DNA of 64,000 nucleotides from Cephalotrichum gorgonifer. Taxonomy: Eukaryota; Ascomycota; Sordariomycetes; Microascales; Microascaceae. The notes beneath the pieces are model-generated. The model saw only the letters and a list, made by a program, of their open reading frames with translations, was not told where the DNA came from and did no database searches. Made by a program: the position numbers and the translations under genes. Shown here one piece after another: positions 12,101 through 23,534 of this stretch (the first letter of the stretch is position 1; each line of letters starts with the position of its first letter). The DNA is taken from NCBI GenBank assembly GCA_900312665.1, contig ONZQ02000020.1:62001-126000 (forward strand). The letters run 5' to 3'.

Positions 12101-14464
12101 GTTGCGGAGGAACTTCATGTCGTGACCCTCCTCCACGAACTTCAGAAGCATGTCAATGACGAGAACGACCCAGAGGAAGATGCCACATGATTTTTCGACA
12201 ACATCATTCTCCAAAGCAGCCCATTTTTTGTCTTCCATAATGTCGGAAGAGGAAAATCTTGATCGGATGAACAACCTCATGTCTTGCTGGTTGAATTGCT
12301 CCATCGTAATTTCCACCGTATCTCGGATGGTTATTGAAGGGAAATGTCTGCTCGATATGCACACATTCAAAGCAATGCCAGCAAAATTAGCCAATGAGCT
12401 AAGTCGGCGGAGGAATACGGCAACGTCTCTTGCATCGCCATCGTCACACTCGTCCAACGCATCCACGAAGATCACTGTGCGACGGCAGCCAGGGTCCTGG
12501 AATATCAAATTTAACTGAGTCTCCAGCTCCGAAGCCTGCCATTCGACGTCATGCTGGCCATCGCCAGGAACCACCTCCGCCAGTTTTTCTTGATAGATGT
12601 CCACGAAGGCTTTGAGATGTCGTGTATTGACACGTAGGACCTGGTAGAGTAAGGAGCGAAGTAGGCCAAGATGGGTACGTTCTAGTTTTTGACCTTTGGC
12701 ATTAAAGTAGAAGCTGGCCACGGCCAAGTTGTTATCTCGGACTCGCTGTGAGATTGTGCCCGAGACAGCTTTGACGATGGTGGATTTTCCCGAGCCGGGT
12801 TTCCCCTTAATCCAGAGGAGGCCCCGGTGCTTTTCCACGTCGACCCGGTCAATCCAGGACTTGAAGACATCGTGTGCAAGGATCCAGGCGCAGGTGTTTT
12901 CCACGGGCGGCTTTATGTCTGCCTTCCGCCGGTACATTTGGGGAAAAGCGAGAGATGCAAGACAGGCTGATGAGTCCTCGTCAAGTAAAAAAAAAAAAAT
13001 AAATAAAAAGACCCAGGGTGCTGGAAGCCAAATCATACCTGCTGATTCCTTGTCCGACACATGTGGATCCGTGGTATTCTTCTGAGTTGTGGTCTTTTCA
13101 GGTATAGCTTCTTTCCCAACGGATTGAAGTGAACGGTACATGTCTCGAAGCTCATTAGAGACCTTCAGATAATTCGGATCGCCCGGCCCTTTGAACCGGC
13201 ACATTTCCATATGGTTGGCCTGCAGCGTCTCCGCGTGCTCGTTTGGATTTCCCAACAGCGAGGAATAGTCTGGGACGACCTGATTGGGGAGAATTAGCTC
13301 TCAACAGGTAAAAAAAAAAAAGGTGCTGCAACATCTGCGGCGGCAGCTCGAGTATTACATACCTTTTCGCCTAATGCGCCAATGTTGAATCCAGTCAGAG
13401 CCAAACCCTCCTGAAAGGTCTTGACTCTGAAGTCATACATGGCCCATAGCCTCGAGAACGCATCTTGGCAGCGCTCTAACTCAGCTGAATGTAGGCCAAG
13501 TGCCAGGAGTGGTGCATGGCTGGTATCCATTCGTAGGACCTTGGTGGCCACTCGTCGGACAGTCTCGCCGATATTTGCCAGGCCCGCACTTCCCCGATGG
13601 GGCGTCCCGAAGAAGATCACGGCTGAGGTGGATTCGATGATGTCCTTTAGCGCCGATTCTCCAGATACGGACGATTCAGAAAGCATCTAGTGCCGATAAT
13701 TAGGGAGAGCCTGGCCTGAATGCGTTGTCCAACAAGCATCCATATTATCTCACCTCTTTTACCACGATTCCTCCTAGGGAGTGCGCAACGAAAATTATTC
13801 GACGGCCAACGGGTCGCGCCCGGCCGACAGCAAAGAGCAGATCCTTGGCATGTGAGAAGATGCTGTTTTTGTTGGTCGGGCCAGTCATGTACTTTGTGAC
13901 CCTGGTGTCGTACCCCCAGGTGAGAATTCGCGCGTCGGGGCATTCTGCGTGAAGCAACTCAGAGGGCCAGAAGACAGCTGAAGGAGAATCGCCAAGTGTA
14001 GCACTAGTTGGCCCCCCTCCTGAGCTATTAGGGGCACTTATCCCGGTATCTGCCTCCGGTACATTGCCTCCTTTCGCCCCGCCAGGGGACTCGACGGAGC
14101 TCTGTCTGTCGCCCAGCCGCCACCGCTTGCTACTGACGGAGCCGTCCCCCGAGGCCACCGCCGCGGAAGAGGACCGGATGGGGAGTATTCGACGGAGCGC
14201 GCGTTTCCGGAATGTTTCCTGCTCGTTTTCGTTCCCTGAAGGCTCGGCGGCTACGGCTCCCACCCTCTTCGTAGCCCACGTTTTATAAGGGTGACCCTGG
14301 AGGCCATGGACGAAGATGATGCTAGTAACCACGCGATAGGTAATCCAAGCTCTCTCCTCTTGCATCTGTATAGGGGCGGCTACTTACTCGACGAGTGGAG
14401 GAGTGGAAGACAGCGGCTCGTACACAGTGGAAAGCCCGGTATCCAGGATACGCGCTCTAGCCAT
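9130..14464 (-). CDS. NLR-like receptor: sesB/SERAC1-type hydrolase + NACHT + ankyrin repeats (frame break at a poly-G tract)
   Basis: Exons are 14464-14388, 14321-13754, 13686-13363, 13279-13039, then 12966 onward. The start is MARARILDTGLSTVYEP. Exon 2 begins IIFVHGLQGHPYKTW and carries the nucleophile elbow HSLGG (Ser207), an alpha/beta hydrolase of the sesB/SERAC1-like type used as N-terminal effector in fungal STAND proteins. The NACHT domain has Walker A GKPGSGKST (residues 458-466) and Walker B VIFVDALDE, followed by a winged-helix-like region. A proline-rich linker follows (about 11340-11170). About eight to nine ankyrin repeats lie in 10320-9180. The hydrolase-NACHT frame hits a stop at 11150, while the linker-ankyrin part (to the stop at 9130) is open in a different frame. 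No credible GT-AG intron joins them, so a one-base-class indel in the G runs (about 11170-11340) is likely: sequencing error, real mutation, or two genes. Expected role: intracellular sensing coupled to an enzymatic death/defence effector (inference from family). Confidence 0.85.
11150..11350 (-). repeat. Proline-codon low-complexity tract (poly-C/CCN on minus strand)
   Basis: A dense run of G homopolymers of 4-9 bases on the plus strand encodes a PPPPP-rich linker between NACHT and ankyrin parts on the minus strand. The reading frame changes inside this tract. Long G/C homopolymers are prone both to replication slippage and to sequencing error. Confidence 0.8.
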
Positions 14465-15427
14465 GGCCGTAACTACGTCAAATATTGCGGATTGCAGCTG
14501 TCGGTGCTGAGAAGAGGTGCGGAGAAGGCAGACGAGCCATAATATCTGCCAAGTGACCAGGCTGCTTATGTAATACACACCTCCTCGTGCCTCCAAACGA
14601 TAGGATTGAGTATATCGAGACAGGTAGGTGTTCCCTCCCCTGGCTATCCCTAAATTTGGTGACATGTGGGGGGACAAATGTTACAGGGAACCTTCCTTGA
14701 TACTGCAGAGATCAAAACTGTGGAAAGAGGACCGATATCTTGGGGCTTTTATGCTACTACTCGATCTTCCGCCCGCTTGTTCCCGCCTTGGCCCCACACC
14801 GCGGGCGCCTGGGCCCCCGAAAGAGAGTGTGGGGCCGGGCGATAGGTGCCGGCGGCTTCGGTTATCGTCTTCTCAGCGCCCTAACTAGCGCACTGCAGAA
14901 CTCGACGGGGTTGGGTTGGTGACGAGCAGCAGTAAACAGAGGAACATCTGACTGGCTCCTTGAGTTTCTGACAAACAACACTGCAGTGCCCATAGCCGCC
15001 GAGGTCTGACGTGTATCCACCCCCCATTCGCGCTCAATCGCCGACATCCCACGATCTTTCCCCTCAATATATTATTCCTATCAATGTTGCTGTCCACGGC
15101 TCGCAGGTATTCACAGATATTGGCCAATTCGCCTAAGCACTGGCTCTCTGTTCTAGGTCTGAACGAGTACTTCGATGCAGTGGGCTCGAAGAGACGGGCA
15201 TTGGCGTGTCAGGTAGCATTTGCAGCCAAGCTCAACCCGCAATTTGTAGCGGATGTACAGCTGTGGCGTTGGATTGATGCCGTCACGGAGTATTACGACA
15301 GCATGGAATCTGATGGCCTGGGGATTACTTCGAAGGATGTCGCAGCCTGTAAGAGTTGTGGAGAGTATTTTTTCAGGGAAAGCAGGAGAGTAACATATTA
15401 GCGTTTAGGCCTAATATGAGTGGTTCA
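14465..15427. other. Intergenic; possible short ORF 15084-15401 (+)
   Basis: This is the 5' flank of the sesB-NACHT gene and the 3' flank of the siderophore transporter. A plus-strand ORF with ATG at 15084 (105 codons, stop 15401) contains a possible CxxC (KSCGEYFF) but no recognisable domain. It could be a chance ORF or an exon; I do not call it a gene. Confidence 0.35.
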
Positions 15428-17437
15428 CTAAACGTCTTTATAATACAAGTCGATCAGCCTCCGATAGAACGGCTTCGGCCCGCCCCTGAGATGAACCTGG
15501 TCCCCGGGCACCCGCTGCGGTACATCAACCGCCTCCCCATCAAGCCCCGTGTTCGTGACGGCATTCTGCTGCTCGCCCAGATAGAAATCGGGCATGAAGA
15601 ATGTGGCAACCAACGGAACGGCCGCTAGAACGAGCGAGGTGGTGGCGATGTGGCCGTTGACGTAGGCATAAGCGCGGATAGCACCCTGCCTGACCGGGCT
15701 CTCGAAGTCGTAGCTGGTGCGCAACGTCTTGATGTTCCCATATAGCTTCAAGATTGTCGCCTCGTCGACGCCGGGAATCTCCGCCCGCATGCGGTCCAGC
15801 ATCTCGTTCGTCCATATGGCCGAGGATACGGCGCTGCCAATGGATGAGCCCAGGGTGGACCACAGTGTAAGTATGGAGATGATGGTGGCCATGTCCTCGT
15901 GAGGCACTGAGGCCTGGCTTCCCACGCGGGCGCCGACGACGTTGAAAGATCCCAGGCAGAAGACCAGTTGCGCGATGACTAGGCGGGCCGTGTCTTGTAC
16001 CATGTTGCCATTGGGCTGGACCAGAATGCCGTAGGCGATCAGCCTCGCGGCGGCGCCGAAGACCATCATGGACTTGTATCTGTGTGTGCGTCTCTGGATG
16101 AGCCCGACGATGGGCCCCATGATGCTGAGTCCCATGGTCGTGATCCCCATGAATATGGTCCACTCGTAAGTCGTCCAATCCTTGATGATGTAAACGTAGG
16201 AAGAGAAGTAAGTATTTCTTGTCGCGGAGGCCATCTGGTTAAAGGTGTAGATGGTGACGGCGGCGAGGAACGTGCGGTTGTTTAAAATGCGCCTCGTCAT
16301 GAGGGGTTTTGGGGAAAGGTACACCTCGAAGAGGACAAAGGCGCCGAGGAGGACGAAGCCGACGACGAGCATGGCAATGATGCTGCCGTTCGCCCAGCCG
16401 CCGTCGGCCTCCTTTGCGAGGGTGAAGGGCAGTAGTATAAGTGAGAAGGATGTTCCGAGGATGATGAGCCCGACGATGTCGATATCAATGAGGCCGCGGT
16501 GGAGAAGCTTTATCCAGTGAGTGATACCAGTCGAATTAGTTAGATCCCCGGGATCGCTCACAGACCCAGCTCTCACGTCCTTCGAGGCGGCCATGGTTAC
16601 CATGCCCATTTTCTCCCCTCGCCGCTGCATCGAATACAGGGTGAAGATGGCCGGCAGAAGCAATACGGGCACAACAATGGCGAACATGCCCAAGCCCCAT
16701 CGCCAGTTGTCGACAAAGCCCTCGGCAATGAAGCCGTTGACAGGCACGGTGATGATAAAGGGGATCGAGAGAGCCGCGCCGAAGAAGCCTCGCCACTGAA
16801 GCGGCGTCAGGTCACCAACTATGATGTCGCTCAGCAGGTCGAGGCCTGATTTGCCGACCGACGTGAAGCAGATGCCTACCGTGTAGGCGGCGAAGGTGCT
16901 CGCGCTGGCGGCAACGGCGAAGCCGACGACGTAGAAGATGAGGATCACGACGTATGTGGTAGGGCGGGAGGTGATGTCCGCCAGCTTCCCGATGAAGGGC
17001 TTGCTGATAGCCCGGATTATCTGGCTGGCGGTGCTGACGGCCGCGAGGGAGCTGTGCTGTCCGAAGGTCGAGCTGGCCATGGTGGTGAATATGGTGGAGG
17101 TGATGCCCTGGTCGAGCGCGTAGGCGAACATGGTCAGGCCGATGGAGATGCCCAGCAGCCAGAGCATGACCTTTCCGGACTTGCCTGACTGGTACAGGAC
17201 CTTGTTGAACGCCTGGACTCGGCTAACGCCGATTTCAGTGTTGACCTGGTCTGCCGCGAGGGGAACGGTGTCTGAGTGAGCGGGGGCCGAGTCTCGTTTC
17301 GACGGGCCACCATTATCGGAGTGGTCGTCAACGCGCCCGGCTTCGGCAGTCGTTTCATGGCTCATCCGTGACGAGGATGATACCAGGCCTCTGTCGTTGG
17401 AGCGGCTAGCGCCTGGAGCTCCGGCTGGCTTCGACAT
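15428..17437 (-). CDS. MFS siderophore-iron transporter (MirB/ARN type), 669 aa
   Basis: A single exon runs from ATG 17437 to TAG 15428-15430. A hydrophilic Ser/Asp-rich N-terminus (about 85 residues) is followed by about 14 hydrophobic segments. Family signatures include ALDQGITSTIFTTMASSTF, the IIVGDLTPLQWRG block, and a long extracellular-type insertion before the last segment. Length and layout match fungal siderophore:H+ symporters (SIT/ARN family), which import ferric siderophores such as triacetylfusarinine C or ferrichromes across the plasma membrane. No siderophore-biosynthesis gene is adjacent, so it may serve uptake of the organism's own or foreign siderophores; the substrate is unknown. 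A GATA-type iron-regulated promoter would be expected but I did not establish one. Confidence 0.93.
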   Translation of the reverse strand: MSKPAGAPGASRSNDRGLVSSSSRMSHETTAEAGRVDDHSDNGGPSKRDSAPAHSDTVPLAADQVNTEIGVSRVQAFNKVLYQSGKSGKVMLWLLGISIGLTMFAYALDQGITSTIFTTMASSTFGQHSSLAAVSTASQIIRAISKPFIGKLADITSRPTTYVVILIFYVVGFAVAASASTFAAYTVGICFTSVGKSGLDLLSDIIVGDLTPLQWRGFFGAALSIPFIITVPVNGFIAEGFVDNWRWGLGMFAIVVPVLLLPAIFTLYSMQRRGEKMGMVTMAASKDVRAGSVSDPGDLTNSTGITHWIKLLHRGLIDIDIVGLIILGTSFSLILLPFTLAKEADGGWANGSIIAMLVVGFVLLGAFVLFEVYLSPKPLMTRRILNNRTFLAAVTIYTFNQMASATRNTYFSSYVYIIKDWTTYEWTIFMGITTMGLSIMGPIVGLIQRRTHRYKSMMVFGAAARLIAYGILVQPNGNMVQDTARLVIAQLVFCLGSFNVVGARVGSQASVPHEDMATIISILTLWSTLGSSIGSAVSSAIWTNEMLDRMRAEIPGVDEATILKLYGNIKTLRTSYDFESPVRQGAIRAYAYVNGHIATTSLVLAAVPLVATFFMPDFYLGEQQNAVTNTGLDGEAVDVPQRVPGDQVHLRGGPKPFYRRLIDLYYKDV

Positions 17438-18689
17438 GTCGGAGTTTGGTGTCCTACTAACGCAAAATCACCGCCCATAAATTGAGTGATAAGGGGTAGG
17501 TCAAGGGGGGCAGTGGAGGTCATGATGGACGGAGATCACCTGTTTTTAGGAAAAAGGAAGCATGTCAACCGTGGGGTGGGTTCCAACGGCACTTGCCTCT
17601 CCTGCTAATTCCATTATCAATCTCTATCCCAATTGGGATGGTCTCCCCTTGCTCTGTCTGTCCCGACAACCCTACTACGTAGCATATTAATACTTTACTC
17701 TCGTATTGGGGGGTGGTGCCGTGACGATCATAACCGCTTACGGCCTAGAGTGCTTACCAGCCAAGGAGCCAAGGATCTGATAACAAAGGTTTCTCTAGGG
17801 CGGTATCCCGACATCGGTTGCGAAATACTTATCTGATCATTTTCCCAGTAGGGCGCTCAGAATTGTTTCTCCGAGATGACTTTAGTACTATAAATGCGAA
17901 AGATTAATTTCGGAGTACATTTCACGAAGTCACCGTCGAGCTAGACGTCCTTCGTGGGCTGGTAGAGTAGATAGCTGTAGATAATCTTATCAGATCATCA
18001 AATTGAGAATCCATCCGACCTTGACAAACAAGGGCTCGGGTAAAGGGGGGACTACGTGCGGGGAGGACCCCCACGTTCCTTGAAGGAAATCGGGCCACAA
18101 GGACCGACGTCGGCCGCGTGTAGACGGACGAATGACCAAAATAAGACCAACAGACACCCCCCGGCAATTGCTGTATTTTCATTATGGATGAGCTGATCCA
18201 GTCCCAGGCCCAGACGGTAAACCTGTAGCCCGTGCTCAAAGGCGCGACGGGAGAGCACATCATGGCCGGCCTGTAGGTGGGCAGGATGGACTACCTCAAC
18301 CGTCATGACGAGACGGCGAGAAGTTTTCTCAATGATGTACGGTATAGAAGAGTATACAGGACGACATGTAATGACTGACTCCATATCTGAAAGGAAGGAG
18401 TGGAATGAAGTGGTCAAGTCAACATCGCGTAAATATTTTTGGCTAGTGCGGGATTGATATTAATAGCTTAGAAACGTAAGGGGATGCACAGTAATGTCAA
18501 AACTTGGATGCTGAACCTAATCCCAAACCATGCAATTACGAGTTCGTATAACTTAACCCTCGCAAATTTCATCTGAAGCTTGTCACCGACACCATGGATG
18601 ATCACTGCCTTCTCTTTATGGAGAGTTTATACCCGATGGGGGGCGGCGAGACGTAGCTAAACCACTATAATCACCCAGATTAGCCAAAC
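17438..18689. other. Intergenic between siderophore transporter and P450
   Basis: About 1.25 kb holding the 5' flank of the transporter and the 3' flank of the P450. Minus-strand open frames at 17922-18417 overlap each other in two frames and show no domain. Nothing else was recognised. Confidence 0.45.
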
Positions 18690-20498
18690 CTAGAAAGAAG
18701 CAGTAATACAGGGGGGGCGAGTCGCATCAGGATCGGCATTGCGTGGCCAGGCTGACGAAGCGTTCTTTTGTGATGGAAGAAAAATCGAACCGAGGGAAGA
18801 GTAGCATTGTCGGGGGTCTACGAGGAAGAAAGCTCTTGAGCTACATACAGAATTCTGAGGCCGAGGACTCGCGTCGGGTTTAATATCGTAGCGGAGGACG
18901 ATCTGTGAGAGGAGTAATTTGAGGAGGTGGTTGGCGAAGAAGCGACCGGCACTATCAACCTCGAGTCAGTAACGGGGCCTCCAACCAGCCGATCCGAGCA
19001 GGGTCACTTGCCAAGAAAACTTTCCGTGACTGAACGCCAGATAGTTGCCATTTGTGGAAGGGAAATTGAGCCCAGTCGCCTTCTCCTCCTCGCCTCCCAC
19101 CTTCACGAATCGGAAAGGATCGAACGTGAAGGGCGACTCGCCGGTGTAGACCTCCTCGTCGTGGTGGACCCCATAGCTACCGATCCCTACCTTCGAGCCA
19201 TAGGGTATGTGCTCACCCGTCGGGAGGTCAACTCCCTCCTTGGCCACGACCACCTTGATCACGCCGTGAGCGAAGCCCCAGAGACGAAGGCTCTCGGTAA
19301 GGACGCTGTCCATCTTCGGCAGCTTAGCCACCTCGGAGCGCTTCCAGCGCACCGACGGCTCAGCTCCGTTAGCGGCAGAGGCCTCCTCGCGCAGCTGCTC
19401 CTGGATGGAAAGACTATTAGGCGCGTGGGCGATGTCGATGAGGGCATTCTCGATGGTGATGCTCTGGACCTGGATGGCCGCCCAGTTCAGAATCGCCAGG
19501 AGCTTCGCGGTGTGGCTCTGCGGTCGGCACGGGTCGTCGTTCCGGCGGTACGCCTCCTGCATCAGGCGCGACAAGAGGTCGCTGGGATGATCTGCATCCA
19601 GCTTGCCCTCGGCCATGGCCACGGGGCTGGCGCGACTGGCACGCTCCCTGATGATAGGCCTTAAGCAGCCTTCCATTCGCCTGAACTGCATCCAGTCGTA
19701 CTGTGCGAGGAGCGGGCCAAGGAGGGGCCTAAGTGGCTTCGGAGTGAGCTGCGCCAGGAGCGCCTCGATTAGGATGAACTTCGCGAATTTCGTAGAGCTG
19801 GACAGGTATGTCGGGTCCTGGCAGAGCGGCAGCCCGACGTACACGCGGCTAACGATGCGGCTCATCAGGAGGAGGCACATGTCGAGGAGATCAACCTCTC
19901 TCCAACTATGCGTGTCGTTGCCACAGAGGTCGCTCAGGGCGTCCTGGATCTCCTCGATGACGTCGTCGGTCTTGTTGTTCAGCTCCTTGGTGATGTCCTT
20001 GATGATGTTCACGACAAAGACCCATTCGTTGTCGTCGGCAGCGACGCAGTTTAGGAACGTGTGCTTCGCCGCGAGGAACTCGTTGTTGCTCTCTCGCTGG
20101 CTGAGCACGCTCGCCGGCTGCTTCATGAGCCAAGGGAGCTGGTCTGGAGGTATGATGACCTGATGCCCTGTGAAGATATCTGGGAGTATATAAGGGCGAC
20201 CCTTCTTGGAGAACTGCTCCAGTCTTAGTTGTTGCATTTGGGGTGAAATGGGAATGAAGTATCACTCTGAACTTACGTCTCGGTGACCGGCCCAGAGTAG
20301 AGCATCAACGCTCAAGACTGAACGTAGGGAAGCCTTGCCTCGAGATAGGAAGGAGCCATCTGACGTTGCAAAGGACAGACTCTTTGGAATGCCCTGATAT
20401 GAGAAAACACGGTACCACACATAATATATGCTACTCAGAACGACACCCAGCCCAAACCAGGGCAAAAAGAAGTTCAGGACAGTAGCGATGGTAGCCAT
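18690..20498 (-). CDS. Cytochrome P450 monooxygenase (fungal, membrane-anchored)
   Basis: Exon 1 is 20498-20277 (MATIATVLNFFLPWFG..., an N-terminal membrane anchor), exon 2 is 20213-19012, and exon 3 starts at 18951. Exon 2 contains the ExxR motif (TESLRL) and a PERF-like FDPFRF block. It ends FSHGKFS plus the bases TG. An unusual GC-AG intron (19011-18952, donor GCAAGT, 60 nt) follows, and the next exon supplies T GCC GGT CGC, giving FSHGKFS-C-AGRFFA: the heme-thiolate Cys475 codon is split by the intron. The I-helix reads AAIQVQSITIEN, lacking the usual HTTS/AGxxT threonine. The 3' end is uncertain: reading through reaches TAG at 18690-18692, but a further intron (donor GTATGT after RPQNS, acceptor CGTCAG) would end at a TAA at 18680. 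The intron-1 acceptor (GGAGCAG at 20214-20215) was chosen by phase. Substrate unknown. Confidence 0.87.
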
Positions 20499-21292
20499 CG
20501 TAAATCGGCCCGTATCTAACCTTGGTAGGACTTCGCGTTCCTAAGAAGACACGGCTCGGCCACGTTGGTACGGCCAGAATGCGTCCGACCTTCTGTAGCG
20601 GGGGTATCCCGTGTTATCTTATAATCCACTACTCAACGCAGCCCTCCTATTCAAAAGAAGCAATGTCTTATGAATGAGCTATCTTTCGCCTTGTTTAACG
20701 GCCAATAATAATTTCGTTTGAAACGGAGAATGCTCTGCAGAAGCCAAATCTACTATCCCAAGCCCCGGCCCTCAGAAATATAGGCTGAGATTATGAATGC
20801 CTGCGAGCTATTTAGTAGAAAGCGCCATTAAGCGCCCATCTTGGAAGTCGGACGAATCCTTTGCGTCTGGCAAAAGTCGGGGCTGGACAACAGGGAGAGT
20901 GGCGGCGTTGAGCACGGCGCAGGATCTCCCACAAGCAATCAAGTAATCGGGCCGTATTTTACATGGCGAAACATGGGCGCCCCGAAATTCATCCCCGTGG
21001 AGCATCCTAATGTCCCGTTTCCCAGGATCTGGGTCACCCCAACTGGCTGGGGATCCGCGGACGATCCCGCGAGGATGAAGTCCAGCTCTTTGCTCTCGCC
21101 GTTCTATATCCTCCGCTGCAAGTTTGCAAGATGGCGATGGATTCCGGCCCAAGCGCATGTGGCGTCAAAGTGACAGCTGGCTAGAGACGCCACATACGTC
21201 ACTAGCAAGCGTGAGATAACAACAATGGAAGATCTGCTAATAAAGTACTACTCCGGGCTAACACATCCCATCACCGTCTATACACCCGCACG
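20499..21292. other. Intergenic upstream of the P450
   Basis: Holds the P450 promoter and the 3' flank of the arabinofuranosidase gene. Mirror-image open frames at 20808-21173 on both strands lack domains. Nothing further was recognised. Confidence 0.5.
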
Positions 21293-23010
21293 TCACAACT
21301 TCCACCTCAGCAAGGTAAAGCTCAGCCGCTCAAAAGTATAGCACCCTTTCGCCTGCCACATCGTCTCCTTGATCGAAATCTTCTCATCGCCCTCGGAGTT
21401 CTGATCCGCCGCCTGAAACCTCTCCCCACCAACCGTAAACACCTGCACCGATGTACCATCCTTCAATCCCTCAATGGCCGTCGACAAGCTCTTCTCCTCG
21501 TCCGAGTTGACAACAGTAACGCTCATCCACCCTTCCTCGACCGCAGCGCTAACATCCAGCTTAGGAATCGGAATAGTAGACTCGATCCACTCCGGCCACG
21601 TCTCGCCCTTGTAAGTCCCCGTCCGGGTATGAACGGCCACGGACCTCCCACGCATGTACTTCGAGAACAGTAGCAGGGGGAAATAGGTCGTCTGCTTCCA
21701 GACACCCCGCGGTGTCGTCATGAGCGGCGCAATGACATTCACGGATTGCGCAATAGTCGCCATCCCCAAGTCCTTGGCGTTCCTGACGAAGATATTCAGC
21801 CAGATCGCCACGGCAAGGCCGTCCGAGAGAGTATAGTGCTCCTCGCCACCTTTATTCCCGGGGGCCCGCTCCGGATCCCAAACGTTCCACTCGTCGAAGC
21901 AGATGGTAGGTCGGGTCTTACTCTTCGGCTTTGTGATTATCCTCTCGGTATCCGGGAAGGGTGAGAGGTCGAATTCGCAGCGCGCCAAGTCGATTAGGGA
22001 GGAGCAGACTTGGATAGCGCGCTCGGCGCCGTAGACGGAGGAGATGTTTGGGTAGTGGATCTTCCCCATAGAGTAGTAGTGGATCGAGTGCATGTCGATC
22101 CAGCGGATACATTCTTGGAGGGTATAGCGGTCCCAGTCAGAGTAGCCGTCTTTACCGCAGAGGATCAGCTTGATTGAAGGATCGAGGAGCTTGAGCGCTG
22201 TACAATGTGTTAGGATCTGCGGACCGCTTGGATTCATGGTTGGGAAGTTAAGGCATACCTTTGGCCCACTGGATTGCCTTCTTCGCATAGTCTTCCTTCG
22301 AATTCTGCTCGACTTGCCTGCCCTACTGTTAGTTGATCTCAAAAATACCAGTCTTAGAAGGTAAGAACGTACCATGGTCCCCACACCTCGTTCCCGAGAG
22401 CCCAGTACTTCACCCCATAAGGCTTCTCATGCCCATTCTGCCTCCTCAAGTTCGCATAATACGTGTCTTTATCACCATTGCAGTATTCCACCCACGCCAT
22501 CGCATCCTCCAGCGTCCCGGTCCCCATATTCAGGCACAAATATGGCTCCGAACCTACAACCTTACACCACTCCATAAATTCGTCCGTCCCAAAACTATTT
22601 GGCTCCAAGCCTTCCCACGCGAGCTCAGGGCGGGAGGGCCTCTTGTCACGGGGTCCGATACCATCCTGCCAGCGGTACGTTGCACAGAAGTTCCCGCCTG
22701 GGTAGCGGACCACAGGGACACGTAGCTCCTGAAGACAAGAGATCACGTCGGTGCGGAAGCCGTTGGTGTCGGAGAGGTTGTTGGGGTTTTCTGGCTCGTA
22801 GAGCCCGCCATAGATGCAGCGGCCCATGTGCCTGTGGTTTGCGTTAGCGAAGGGACATTCTGTTGAGGCAGGAGAAGCGGGTGGGACTGTTGGTTACTCT
22901 GTAAAGCCGCCATAGATGAGTGGATTTATGTCCGCAACGGTGTTGGCGGCGTTGAGGGAGATCGAGGGCGTGTCTTCCTCCTCCACTGAGAGGAGAGTGA
23001 GGGTAGTCAT
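21293..23010 (-). CDS. GH51 alpha-L-arabinofuranosidase (no signal peptide), 511 aa
   Basis: Four exons, 23010-22898, 22831-22373, 22317-22259 and 22197-21293, sum to 1536 nt. Start MTTLTLLSVEEE. GH51 landmarks: INPLIYGGFTEHMGRCIYGG, VVRYPGGNF, the acid/base Glu186 in LGNEVWG, and the nucleophile Glu313 in CFDEWNVW. The size (about 500 aa) and lack of a signal peptide match the intracellular-type GH51 enzymes, which release terminal alpha-1,3/1,5-linked L-arabinose from arabino-oligosaccharides. The next gene on the same strand is a Zn2Cys6 regulator, followed by a divergent sugar transporter, suggesting a small plant-polysaccharide sugar-utilisation cluster. Confidence 0.95.
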
Positions 23011-23534
23011 TTTGGTTGATGTGGAGGTTGGATAACAAAGGGGAGGGTATGATCTAGAGCTGGGAAACTGAGGAAGTCTGTTCAAGCAATAATAGGACCT
23101 TATAAACAAAAGGTTGGAAATGAGAGGGGCCTTTTCTTTCGACTTTACTTGCGCGCATCCATTCAGGCGGGGACCGGACCCCACGGAGGCCTAGCAATAG
23201 TAGCCGCCGCGTATTTCAAAGAGTGGGCCGGGGAATATCGGTGGCCCGGCCGAATCCCCACTCCCATCGGGGGCTCCGGATCACGGACTTCTCCCAACCG
23301 AGCTATCGAAATCTCGGGAAGTATACGCAGTAATTGTATGATGGGCTATAGGCCTAGAATACGGGGGCTCCGAATACGGACGCTAGAACCGCGGAGGCGC
23401 TGCCAAGAGCTCAGGTTCGTTTTACAATCCTGCTTGTATACTATTCTCCAGCTGGCTTTCCTGTCCTTTCAAGAAAAACGAGCACGCCTCATAGCGAAAT
23501 TAACCTACTCCCCCTATCCGCGCTAGCTCAACAC
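23011..23534. other. Promoter region of the GH51 gene
   Basis: 524 bp between the GH51 start and the 3' end of the Zn2Cys6 gene. It contains a few matches to the short CreA-type consensus SYGGRG (for example CCGGGG near 23229 and the complement of GTGGGG near 23184). Such short matches are expected by chance in GC-rich DNA and are only suggestive. Confidence 0.4.

Noticed and set aside
15084..15401. 105-codon plus-strand ORF as a real gene
   Set aside because: It starts with ATG but lacks a domain, partners or a convincing context; left as a possible ORF only.
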